DNA from: Haliscomenobacter sp040403615
GTDB lineage: Bacteria; Bacteroidota; Bacteroidia; Chitinophagales; Saprospiraceae
NCBI RefSeq assembly: GCF_040403615.1
Contig: NZ_JBBAKG010000033.1
Location: 4,137 to 68,136 of the forward strand
DNA: 64,000 bases
Direction of reading: 5' to 3'
Under the pieces are notes generated by a model. That model did not search any database, had not been told where the DNA came from, and was given only the letters and a program-made list of their open reading frames with translations. Positions 9,016 through 16,715 of this stretch are shown one piece after another. Numbering within the stretch: the first letter of the stretch is position 1; the number at the start of each line of letters is the position of its first letter. The position numbers and the translations under genes were made by a program.

Positions 9016-11751
9016 ATGTCCTTGTCCACACGTTACACCCCGCAAGAAATCGAAAGCAAGTGGTACCAACACTGGTTGGATCAACGGTATTTTCATTCTG
9101 AACCCGATGATCGTGAGCCATTTACAGTGGTGATTCCGCCTCCAAACGTAACCGGGGTATTGCACATGGGACATATGCTCAACAATACCATTCAGGACAT
9201 CTTGATCCGCAAGGCGCGGCAGGATGGAAAGAATGCTTGTTGGGTACCAGGAACCGATCATGCCTCCATCGCAACCGAAGCAAAGGTGGTACACTTGCTG
9301 CGCGAACAAGGCATCCGCAAATCAGACATTGGTCGGGAAGCATTCTTGCAGCACGCCTTTGAGTGGAAAGAAAAATACGGTGGCATCATCCTGGATCAAC
9401 TCAAACGACTCGGCGCATCCTGTGATTGGCAGCGGACCCGTTTCACCATGGAACCCAGTCTTTCAGCTGCCGTTGTGCGGGTATTTGTGGATTTGCACCG
9501 CCAAGGGCGCATTTACCGGGGCTTGCGCATGACCAACTGGGATCCAGAAGCCAAAACGGTGCTTTCCAACGAGGAAGTAATCTATGGCGAGGAAAATGCC
9601 CAACTGTTTCACCTCCGCTATCCGCTGGAAGGTGACCCAAGCCAGGGCATCGTCATTGCTACCCAACGCCCAGAAACCATCATGGCGGATGTTGCTGTAG
9701 CAGTTCACCCCGAAGACGAGCGCTACCAGCACCTGATCGGTAAAATGGTATTGATCCCGCTGATAGATCGCGCCATTCCCATTATCGCCGACGAATACGT
9801 AGAGCGTGACTTTGGAACAGGTGCCTTGAAAATCACTCCTGCACACGATCAAAATGACTACGCGATCGGGCAACGCTACAACCTGCCCGTAATTGATATC
9901 CTCACCGAAGATGGAAAGCTCAATGAGCAAGCCCAAATTCTGGTAGGAGAAGACCGCTTTATTGCCCGCAAAAAAATCCGCAAACTCCTGGAAGAATCCG
10001 GGCATTTGATCAAGCTCGAAGATTACCGCACCAAGATTGGTCGCTCCGAGCGCACCAAAGCGGTAGTTGAACCCCGCTTGACCTTGCAGTGGTTTGTGGA
10101 AATGAAACAATTTGCCCATTCTGCCCTGGAAGCGGTGCGCAGCGGTGAGGTTGTGTTTTATCCAGAGCATTTCTGGAACATGTACAATTCCTGGCTCAAC
10201 GAAGACAATGTGCGCGACTGGTGTATTTCTCGCCAGTTGTGGTGGGGTCAGCGCATACCCGCCTGGTACCTGGCCAACGAAAAAATGGGCGAAGAAAGCC
10301 ATATTTTTGTGGCAGATACAGCTGATGAAGCCCTCGCACAAGCCCAGGAAAAAACTGGAAACCCAACCTTGGAAATAACCGACCTGCGACAAGAAGAAGA
10401 CGTAGTCGATACCTGGTTTTCATCCTGGCTTTGGCCCATCTCGGTTTTTGATGGGTTCCAATCTCAGAAAGAGTTGGAATATTACTATCCAACCAGCGTT
10501 TTGGTCACGGGCTGGGACATCATGTTTTTCTGGGTGGCACGCATGATCATGTCGGGCTACGAATGGGCGCCGGCGTTGATTCCAGAAGCAGTAAAAGCCA
10601 AAGGCGCCATGCCTTTCAAAGGGGTGTATTTCACCGGGATGGTGCGCGATAATTTGCGCCGCAAGATGAGCAAATCATTGGGCAACTCGCCTGATGCTTT
10701 GGCACTGTTGGACAATTATGGCGCGGATGGCGTGCGTTTTGGCATGTTGTCAAGTGCAGCTGCTGGCAACGACATCATCTTCGATGCCCCCATTGGCAAA
10801 GATGGGGTACTCAACGAAAGCAAACTCTGTGAACAAGGCCGCAACTTTTGCAATAAAATGTGGAATGCCTTGCGCCTGATCAAAGGCTGGGAAGTAAGCG
10901 AGCAGGCCCCTGATACAGAAACCGCACAAGTCAATCAACTGGCGGCTACTTGGATGGAACACAAACTGAACCAAACTCTGGCTCAGGTGGAAGGCATGTT
11001 CATTGATTACCGCCTGTCAGAAGCCCTGATGACCTTGTACAAATTCATATGGGACGACTTTTGCTCCTGGTACCTGGAAATGATCAAACCCACTTACGGA
11101 GCCCCCATCGATCGTCCAACTTTGCAGCAAAGCATCTCCTTATTTGAGCGCATGATGACGCTTCTGCAACCATTTATGCCTTTTGTGACGGAAGAAATCT
11201 GGCACCAATTGAGCGAACGTGCCGCAGGCAACGATTGTGTAATCAGCAGCTACCCTAAATCGACATCGTTTGACGCCAATTTCATCGAAAACATCGAACG
11301 CGCCAAAGACATCGTAGCGGGAGTTCGGGATGTGCGCAACAACAACGGACTCAAGCAAAAGGAATTGCTGAGGGTTTTTGCCCAGGATACCCCTACCAGC
11401 CAGGCCTTACTGGCAGTAGATGGCCTGTTGCCAATGGTGGTCAAAATGGCCAGTCTGGAGTTTTTGCAAATCACCAACGCTGAAATCAGCAATGGTGTAG
11501 CGTTTCTGGTTGGCAACGAAAAATACTACGTGGAGCTGGAAAAAGCAATCGATGTAGTCGAAGAGCGCCAACGTCTGCAAAAAGAACTGGAATACTATCA
11601 GGGCTTTGTGAAATCGGTGCAAAACAAACTGAACAACGAAAAATTTGTCAGCGGCGCTCCCGCAGAGGTGGTAAACAAGGAGAAACAGAAACTGGCCGAC
11701 GGCGAAATGAAAATCAAGAATTTGGAAGAAGAATTGGGAAAATTAGGTTAA
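9016..11751 (+). CDS. valS: Valyl-tRNA synthetase
   Basis: The 911-residue class I synthetase charges tRNA-Val. The ATP-binding HIGH equivalent is HMGH at residues 50-53 inside PPPNVTGVLHMGH, and KMSKS is at 550-554. The editing domain lies between (ATQRPETIMADVAVAVHP near residue 215). The C-terminal coiled coil typical of ValS occupies about the last 70 residues (EERQRLQKELEYYQGFV and EKQKLADGEMKIKNLEEEL). Length is normal. It follows lysA by 86 bp and precedes rdgB by 32 bp, so it may share a transcript with rdgB. Confidence 0.97.
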   Translation: MSLSTRYTPQEIESKWYQHWLDQRYFHSEPDDREPFTVVIPPPNVTGVLHMGHMLNNTIQDILIRKARQDGKNACWVPGTDHASIATEAKVVHLLREQGIRKSDIGREAFLQHAFEWKEKYGGIILDQLKRLGASCDWQRTRFTMEPSLSAAVVRVFVDLHRQGRIYRGLRMTNWDPEAKTVLSNEEVIYGEENAQLFHLRYPLEGDPSQGIVIATQRPETIMADVAVAVHPEDERYQHLIGKMVLIPLIDRAIPIIADEYVERDFGTGALKITPAHDQNDYAIGQRYNLPVIDILTEDGKLNEQAQILVGEDRFIARKKIRKLLEESGHLIKLEDYRTKIGRSERTKAVVEPRLTLQWFVEMKQFAHSALEAVRSGEVVFYPEHFWNMYNSWLNEDNVRDWCISRQLWWGQRIPAWYLANEKMGEESHIFVADTADEALAQAQEKTGNPTLEITDLRQEEDVVDTWFSSWLWPISVFDGFQSQKELEYYYPTSVLVTGWDIMFFWVARMIMSGYEWAPALIPEAVKAKGAMPFKGVYFTGMVRDNLRRKMSKSLGNSPDALALLDNYGADGVRFGMLSSAAAGNDIIFDAPIGKDGVLNESKLCEQGRNFCNKMWNALRLIKGWEVSEQAPDTETAQVNQLAATWMEHKLNQTLAQVEGMFIDYRLSEALMTLYKFIWDDFCSWYLEMIKPTYGAPIDRPTLQQSISLFERMMTLLQPFMPFVTEEIWHQLSERAAGNDCVISSYPKSTSFDANFIENIERAKDIVAGVRDVRNNNGLKQKELLRVFAQDTPTSQALLAVDGLLPMVVKMASLEFLQITNAEISNGVAFLVGNEKYYVELEKAIDVVEERQRLQKELEYYQGFVKSVQNKLNNEKFVSGAPAEVVNKEKQKLADGEMKIKNLEEELGKLG

Positions 11752-11783
11752 CCGTTAATTATCGAAACAAACAACAATCGACC

Positions 11784-12362
11784 ATGCAAACGCTCATTTT
11801 TGCCTCCTCCAACCCCAATAAAATCCGCGAAGTGCGCGAAATGCTGGATGGCCTTTACGAAATTAAGGGCCTTCATGACATTGGCTGCAACGAAGACATT
11901 CCGGAAACCGCTGATACCATTGAAGGCAACGCCCTGCTCAAAGCCCATTATGTTGTGGAGCATTATGGCCTCAACTGTTTTTCGGAAGACACCGGACTGG
12001 AAGTAACCGCGCTCAATGGTGCGCCGGGAGTTCACAGCGCCCGTTATTCTGGTGAAGACCGCGATCCGCAAGCAAACATTGACTTATTGCAAAAAAACCT
12101 TGCTCCTCACGCCGACCGCAGCGCCCGTTTCAAAACGGTAATTGCGTTGAGTTTGGATGGCGTAGAGCATTTGTTTGAAGGCCTGGTGTACGGCCATATT
12201 CGGCAAGAACAGTTTGGCACGGGTGGTTTTGGTTACGATCCGGTTTTTGTGCCCGATGGCTATTCTATCAGTTTTGCAGAAATGGACAAGGAGGAGAAAA
12301 ACCGCATCAGTCACCGGGGCAGAGCTGTGCAAAAATTACTGGATTTTTTGAAGCAAGCTTGA
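11784..12362 (+). CDS. rdgB: Non-canonical purine NTP pyrophosphatase (RdgB/HAM1)
   Basis: The 192-residue protein hydrolyses dITP, ITP and XTP to keep deaminated purines out of nucleic acids. It starts with the substrate-binding motif FASSNPNK, contains EDTGLEV with the metal-binding Asp near residue 72, GYDPVFVPDG near 150 and the C-terminal SHRGRA motif. Length is typical. Its TGA stop overlaps the next gene's ATG by one base (TGATG at 12360-12364), so rdgB and the LytTR regulator are translationally coupled. Confidence 0.95.
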   Translation: MQTLIFASSNPNKIREVREMLDGLYEIKGLHDIGCNEDIPETADTIEGNALLKAHYVVEHYGLNCFSEDTGLEVTALNGAPGVHSARYSGEDRDPQANIDLLQKNLAPHADRSARFKTVIALSLDGVEHLFEGLVYGHIRQEQFGTGGFGYDPVFVPDGYSISFAEMDKEEKNRISHRGRAVQKLLDFLKQA

Positions 12363-13078
12363 TGGAAGCTGCTTTCCGCTGCCTGATCCTGGAAGACGAG
12401 CCACCCGCTGCCCGGGTACTTCTGCGTTACCTCCAGGACTACCCCGAATGGACTTGCCTGGGCGTGCATCATTCGCCCCAAAGTGCCATCGCCGCATTGG
12501 AAAGCCAGTCCCCTGATCTGCTGTTTCTCGACATTCACCTGCCAGATATCAGCGGACTGAATGTACTGCGGCAATTGTCTCAGCCGCCTTTGGTCGTTTT
12601 CACCACTGCTTATCCACAATACGCGGTGGAGGGTTTTGAACTGGCTGCACTGGATTATTTGCTCAAGCCCATTTCTCCTGAGCGCTTTCAAAAAGCCATG
12701 GAAAGAGCCATCGAACGTCTGGAACAAGAACGCATTTTGGAAAATACCGGCCAAGACAGTGGTTTTTTGAGCTTTCGAGCCGATCGTAAAGTACACCGCC
12801 TTCCCTTTCAGCGCATCCTGTACTTGCAAGCCCTGGACGATTACGTCAAAATCATCAGCATTGAAGGGACTTTTTTGCCAAAAATTACCTTGTCACAACT
12901 GGAAAAAGAATTACCTGATCATTTGTTTTTGCGCATTCACCGTTCGTACATTGTCAATCTGAAGCAAGTGAATCTCTATGATCACCAAGAAGTGGGCGTT
13001 GGAGAAAAAAAATTGCCAATTGGCAGTTCGATCCGGGAACAGGTACTGGCAAAACTGAAGTTGACGCTTAAAGCTTAA
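12362..13078 (+). CDS. LytTR-family response regulator
   Basis: The 238-residue protein has a receiver domain (residues 6-120; acidic pocket ED at 11-12, phospho-acceptor D57 in FLDIHLPD, conserved K102) and a LytTR DNA-binding domain from about 135 to 235 (FLRIHRSYIVNLKQV). LytTR regulators in Bacteroidota usually pair with a YehU-type histidine kinase, but no kinase gene is adjacent. ATG 12362 overlaps the rdgB stop and is preferred over the in-frame TTG at 12359. The GNAT gene follows after only 4 bp, forming a three-gene unit. Confidence 0.93.
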   Translation: MEAAFRCLILEDEPPAARVLLRYLQDYPEWTCLGVHHSPQSAIAALESQSPDLLFLDIHLPDISGLNVLRQLSQPPLVVFTTAYPQYAVEGFELAALDYLLKPISPERFQKAMERAIERLEQERILENTGQDSGFLSFRADRKVHRLPFQRILYLQALDDYVKIISIEGTFLPKITLSQLEKELPDHLFLRIHRSYIVNLKQVNLYDHQEVGVGEKKLPIGSSIREQVLAKLKLTLKA

Positions 13079-13082
13079 GAGC

Positions 13083-13604
13083 ATGTCTCCAATTCTACAA
13101 ACCGAACGGCTCTATTTACGCGCCCTTAACCTAGAGGACGCTGCCTTCATTCTGGAACTAGTCAACAGCCCTGGTTGGTTGAAGTACATCGGGTACCGCA
13201 ACATCAATACCATCGAGGATGCCCAAAACTACCTCTTGGATGGCCCATTGAAGAGTTACAGCATGAATGGATTTGGATTGTGGTGCATTGTACTTAAAGA
13301 AAGCAATGTTCCAATCGGGATGTGCGGTTTGCTCAAACGGGAATACCTGGATCATCCGGATCTTGGTTACGCCATTTTACCTGCTAATGAAGGCCTTGGT
13401 TACACCACCGAAATCACCAAAGCGACACTGGCGTATATAGTTGAAATCCTGAAAATCAACACCATTATGGCCATTACCAATGTAGACCATGTGCGATCCA
13501 TTCGGGTGTTGGAAAAAAATGCTTTTGTGTTTGAGCGATATATGAATATGCCTGGAGAGGATAAGGCGATACGGCTTTTTCGTTTGAATAATAAAACCTA
13601 CTAA
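13083..13604 (+). CDS. GNAT N-acetyltransferase, RimJ/RimL-like
   Basis: The 173-residue protein opens with ILQTERLYLRALNLEDA, the typical start of RimJ/RimL-type acetyltransferases, and has an acetyl-CoA-binding region around NEGLGYTTEITKATL near residue 100. Substrate may be a protein N-terminus or a small amine, and the sequence does not decide. It begins 4 bp after the LytTR regulator. Its last 4 bp overlap the end of the convergent GNAT gene on the other strand. Confidence 0.85.
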   Translation: MSPILQTERLYLRALNLEDAAFILELVNSPGWLKYIGYRNINTIEDAQNYLLDGPLKSYSMNGFGLWCIVLKESNVPIGMCGLLKREYLDHPDLGYAILPANEGLGYTTEITKATLAYIVEILKINTIMAITNVDHVRSIRVLEKNAFVFERYMNMPGEDKAIRLFRLNNKTY

Positions 13605-14014
13605 TCCTTCAACTCCTCCACCCGATCCAGATAAAAACAAAACTCGTGCCGACTCATCCCGATTTTCGGGTAATATCCTGTTGCTTTGGGAGCAGAAAGC
13701 AAAATCAATTTGGCTTGTGGGCTAGCCAGTTTGGTATGTCTAATCAGTTCTGTACCAATGCCCTGGTGCTGAAAAGACTCATCTACAGCCAGATCCGACA
13801 AGTAAGTGCAATACACAAAATCCGTCAGAGCCCGAGATACGCCTACCAATTTACCATCTGCTGTGCGCGCAGTCACAATCAGGTTGCCGTGTTCCAGCAT
13901 TTTTTGCAGGCGTTCGGGTTCGTCCACCGGTCGGCGTTCGCCGAGGGTAGAAGCGATCAACAGGTCCCGGAATTCGGATACGGAGAGGTTATTTTCGATT
14001 TGATAGGTTAGCAT
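13601..14014 (-). CDS. GNAT N-acetyltransferase, small
   Basis: The 137-residue single-domain protein has the acetyl-CoA loop in VDESFQHQGIGTELIRHTK (R/Q-x-x-G-x-G/A form) near residue 86 and a preceding DLAV strand. It resembles small acetyltransferases annotated YhbS/ElaA-like, with unknown substrate. It converges with the RimJ/RimL-like gene with a 4-bp overlap of the stop codons. The short N-terminal region before the core is normal for this subgroup. Confidence 0.82.
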   Translation of the reverse strand: MLTYQIENNLSVSEFRDLLIASTLGERRPVDEPERLQKMLEHGNLIVTARTADGKLVGVSRALTDFVYCTYLSDLAVDESFQHQGIGTELIRHTKLASPQAKLILLSAPKATGYYPKIGMSRHEFCFYLDRVEELKD

Positions 14015-14098
14015 GTTAAGGCGTTTTGTTTGATGTCGAGCTTAATTTTGGGTCTAAACATCAAAGCTAAGTTTCCACTTCGAATGTTCCAAAACATT

Positions 14099-14524
14099 CT
14101 AGATACTTGTATACCAGCCCATGCCATCACAGCGAATACATGCATCCGCGGATGTTGCCTCTGGTGGTTTTAACCAACCGACCCCGGAACAGCGTTCACA
14201 TTGGCGCATTCCAGAAGGCGCCTGCGGAATCAATACACTAAGTTCAGGATAGTCACGTGCACCCTGGTTCAGTACAGCAAAAATCGTTTTGGGATCAGTC
14301 TCCTCATCAATGGGATGGCTAAAAGCTTCATGATCCATGCACAGTACCTGTCCATCAGGTCGCAAGGCCCAAATGTAGATACTCGTGCTGTGCAAAGGCA
14401 ACATTTGTTCTTCTTTGCACACATTCAATACCCAATTTGAAAGTCCGCCAGTAGGTAGTGCTGCGATCCATTCCTCAATCTGTGTGGCCAATTTTGCTGA
14501 AGGTTGTTTCATAATCATCATAGA
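14099..14524 (-). CDS. Hypothetical protein with C-terminal DnaJ-like zinc ribbon
   Basis: The 141-residue protein is not recognised as a named family. The last 35 residues contain two CxxCxGxGW motifs, CERCSGVGW and CIRCDGMGW, as in the zinc-binding repeats of DnaJ, so a small zinc ribbon is likely. The N-terminal part has no clear motif, and no signal peptide is seen. The frame is open to 14560, which would overlap the upstream gene by 25 bp; the cluster of Met codons at 14515-14524 gives a start downstream of that gene's stop, so 14524 is chosen with moderate confidence. Confidence 0.6.
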   Translation of the reverse strand, partial: SMMIMKQPSAKLATQIEEWIAALPTGGLSNWVLNVCKEEQMLPLHSTSIYIWALRPDGQVLCMDHEAFSHPIDEETDPKTIFAVLNQGARDYPELSVLIPQAPSGMRQCERCSGVGWLKPPEATSADACIRCDGMGWYTSI

Positions 14525-14535
14525 CGATTGAGCCT

Positions 14536-15294
14536 TTAATGTTTGAATTGCCCGAGCCAACTTTCAATCGCCGCTTTCTCCGCAGACCGCATCGGCAAAA
14601 GATAAGTAGACCCAATCATTGTATCGGTGATAAGCTCAATGATCATGCCAGAGCCCTTGAGTCTTGAATCTTCATGGATGGTTTTATTGGCTACACCTGC
14701 CTTCAAAAGGACCTCAATTTCATTGAACTGTGCTACAGAAATGGCTTTTTCAAAGGGTTTACCTCCGCTATAAATACCAGATGAACTCATGACTGGAGTG
14801 ACGGGTTGGTATACAATTTTTTGGGGACCAATGCTCCATTCATTGTTGCTGCCATCGTGGTAACGGTAAACCACATTGTGAGCGAGATTGGCAAATTTAG
14901 CGCTGTCCAAAAGATCACAAAATAGTTGATGGTATTGGGTCGTATCACTGGTGGGACTCAATGGCAACAATTCTTGCGCATTCACGGAAAAAGCTTCTAC
15001 GGTTTTTTGAAAAAAGACGATACTTTTTTCACCATCAGCTTCTTCTCGAACCGTGTATTCAAAGCCTTTTCCAAGCAATACCCTTTGGTTCTTGCTCAAT
15101 CTTTTGGCGGTTTTTAACTTCCATTGGGCGTAACGTAATGTTAGAATATAGTTTTCTGGTGTAAGGCATTGCGACATAGGTGGCTGGTTAAAGGCGAAAT
15201 TGGAAGAAACGGGTTGCGGCTGCTTACCCTCCGCATGAAGCAATGGGCAACACAAAAACAGTGTACAAAAAAAAAGTAACAGCTTATATTTCAT
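14536..15294 (-). CDS. Secreted protein of unknown function
   Basis: The 252-residue protein has a clear signal peptide (LLLFFCTLFLCCPLLHA, cleavage after residue 21 or so). The mature part shows no family I recognise. It is divergent from the ligand-gated channel gene at 15376, and both are preceded by exact TATTTTTG -7 boxes inside one palindromic stretch. That arrangement suggests joint expression, so a link to the channel (for example a periplasmic accessory) is possible but not shown. The small zinc-ribbon gene follows within a few bases on the same strand. Confidence 0.7.
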   Translation of the reverse strand: MKYKLLLFFCTLFLCCPLLHAEGKQPQPVSSNFAFNQPPMSQCLTPENYILTLRYAQWKLKTAKRLSKNQRVLLGKGFEYTVREEADGEKSIVFFQKTVEAFSVNAQELLPLSPTSDTTQYHQLFCDLLDSAKFANLAHNVVYRYHDGSNNEWSIGPQKIVYQPVTPVMSSSGIYSGGKPFEKAISVAQFNEIEVLLKAGVANKTIHEDSRLKGSGMIIELITDTMIGSTYLLPMRSAEKAAIESWLGQFKH

Positions 15295-15311
15295 TGGTGG
15301 ATAAATTATAG

Positions 15312-15355
15312 GCCAAAAATAAGGGCATTTTTGATCTATTTTTCCCTATTTTTGG
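15312..15355. promoter_or_regulatory. Palindromic divergent promoter region (secreted protein / channel)
   Basis: GCCAAAAATAAGGG (15312-15325) and CCCTATTTTTGGC (15343-15355) form an inverted repeat. Each arm contains an exact Bacteroidota -7 box TATTTTTG: minus strand at 15314-15321 and plus strand at 15347-15354. Neither has a good TTG at the usual spacing. Predicted 5' leaders are about 15 nt on each side. The symmetry would suit one regulator acting on both genes. Confidence 0.5.
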
Positions 15356-15375
15356 CAGTATAAGCACTTACACCT

Positions 15376-16365
15376 ATGCCAAAAAAGTCATTCTACCCTA
15401 CCCTATTTACTTTTCTGTTGCTGCTCTTGACGTGGACAAGTTCCTGGGCAGCCGACGAAAAGCCCAAAAAAGCCCCTCAAAAGGTCTACACCGGCATCTA
15501 CCTGATGAACGTGTACGACCTGGACATCAACGGCTACTCCTATTACGCTGATTTTTACCTCTGGTTTCGCTGGAAAGGCAAACTGGATCCCACCAAAATC
15601 GAATTTGTCAATTCCATCGAAAAATGGGGCTCTACCCAGGTGATGTTTCACGATTCCACCAAAACCCTGCCCGATGGCTATTCCTACAATGGCATGCGCT
15701 TTGAGGGCCGCTTTTACCATTCCTTTGAATTGAAAGATTTCCCGATGGATCGCCATCCGCTGGACATCCGCATCGAGAGCATTGAATACTCCAAAGATTC
15801 ATTGATTTACTTGCCCGACACCAGTAAAACCCTACTGCGCGAAGGCTTTAACATACCAGGCTGGGTGATCAAGGATGCCAAAATAGTCACCCACAACAAT
15901 ACCTACAAAACCAATTTTGGAGAGCCCACTGGTCCGCCTACTTTTTCCAATTTCACCTTCAAACTCACCATTGGCCGTCCTTTGAGTTATTTTTTACTCA
16001 AACTGTTGTTGCCGCTGCTGGTGATGCTGATGGCCAGTTTGTTGGGCCTTTTTATTCATCCAGATTACATCGACGCGCGTATTTCGCTGCCCATTGGCGG
16101 CCTGTTGAGTTGCGTATTCTTGCAACAGTCGTACAGCACAGCCTTGCCAGACGTTGGGTACATGGTGCTCATGGATCGAATTTACCTGGTGGCTTATGTG
16201 ATGATAGCCATCATTATGATGCGTATCATCAAGGGTTCCAACCTTTTGACCAAAGACCACGGGCGCGAAAACGTTCAAAAAACCTGGGCAACTGACCGAA
16301 GAAGAGGCTATCAGTTAATGGGGTTTATTGTAATTGCCATATTCATTCTGGTAATCATCCGATAA
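15376..16365 (+). CDS. Pentameric ligand-gated ion channel homologue (GLIC-like)
   Basis: The 329-residue protein has a signal peptide (1-25), an extracellular beta domain and four membrane helices (M1 203-227, M2 236-254, M3 265-285, M4 311-328). VYTGIYLMNVYDLD then FYLWFRW at 37-66 line up with the start of GLIC, and DFPMDRHPLDI at 121-131 is the FPxDxQ-type motif before the Cys-loop position. No loop cysteines are present, as in prokaryotic members. M2 opens with DARIS (233-237), matching the GLIC filter EANVT, with an acidic residue at -2' that suggests cation selectivity. The WxPD/WxPE loop A motif is absent, so ligand recognition must differ. It should form an inner-membrane channel sensing a periplasmic signal. 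Confidence 0.88.
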   Translation: MPKKSFYPTLFTFLLLLLTWTSSWAADEKPKKAPQKVYTGIYLMNVYDLDINGYSYYADFYLWFRWKGKLDPTKIEFVNSIEKWGSTQVMFHDSTKTLPDGYSYNGMRFEGRFYHSFELKDFPMDRHPLDIRIESIEYSKDSLIYLPDTSKTLLREGFNIPGWVIKDAKIVTHNNTYKTNFGEPTGPPTFSNFTFKLTIGRPLSYFLLKLLLPLLVMLMASLLGLFIHPDYIDARISLPIGGLLSCVFLQQSYSTALPDVGYMVLMDRIYLVAYVMIAIIMMRIIKGSNLLTKDHGRENVQKTWATDRRRGYQLMGFIVIAIFILVIIR

Positions 16366-16406
16366 GTCGCACGTTGGTCATTGTAGAAAATATTTGTTTT
16401 TTTCCC

Positions 16407-16437
16407 TTGCATCATTCGGAGGTCTGACTTACATTTG
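16407..16437 (+). promoter_or_regulatory. Bacteroidota promoter for structured RNA
   Basis: TTG at 16407-16409, a 20-nt spacer, then an exact TAnnTTTG box (TACATTTG, 16430-16437). Transcription would start at about 16442-16444, at the first base of the long terminal helix of the predicted RNA. Confidence 0.65.
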
Positions 16438-16442
16438 TTGCA

Positions 16443-16650
16443 TCCACACGGGTGGCCAACTTCTATTTTGACTCTAACAATTGAACTAAATTAGGGGGAG
16501 ATTCAGTGTAACTAGGGCGGGCCTCAACTGTTTGACTTGTCGCAGTTCTCTTCGGGGACAAGAGGATTACCGAACCATGCTGACTACCTTATTCGTGTGC
16601 TCTCGAGGGTCTCAAAATAACCCTTAGCTGCTTGTGTGGTCTTTTTTTTT
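16443..16650 (+). ncRNA. Candidate structured ncRNA of about 200 nt, possibly 6S-like
   Basis: No ORF fits this gene-free stretch. A promoter ends at 16437 and a T-run lies at 16642-16650. The two ends pair in a 13-bp helix: 16444-16456 (CCACACGGGTGGC) with 16627-16639 (GCTGCTTGTGTGG), counting G-U pairs. Inside it, 16464-16471 (TATTTTGA) pairs perfectly with 16612-16619 (TCAAAATA) across a symmetric 7x7 internal loop. The centre holds a hairpin with CTTGTC (16536-16541) and GACAAG (16557-16562). A rod of this size, closed end to end and followed directly by U's, resembles 6S RNA, but I see no decisive 6S sequence match. It is not SRP RNA, which is elsewhere in the window, and is too short for RNase P or tmRNA. 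Confidence 0.6.
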
Positions 16651-16654
16651 CGCC

Positions 16655-16690
16655 GAAGGCGCTAAGCAAACTGAATTGCTTAGCGCCTTC
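16655..16690 (+). terminator. Strong hairpin terminator after the ncRNA
   Basis: A perfect 15-bp stem (GAAGGCGCTAAGCAA, 16655-16669, with 16676-16690) and a 6-nt loop, followed by TTTCATTT. It could back up the U-run at 16642-16650, or separate the RNA from the convergent malQ gene ending at 16716. Confidence 0.65.
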
Positions 16691-16715
16691 TTTCATTTAG
16701 AACAGGTTATAGAGT

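Noticed and set aside
9463..10392. Long minus-strand frames across valS (for example 309 codons)
   Set aside because: They are antisense shadows of valS with no recognisable domain; the plus-strand gene is certain.
16443..16650. tmRNA, RNase P or SRP RNA at this locus
   Set aside because: It is too short for the first two, lacks their conserved cores, and the SRP RNA is at 32850-32937.
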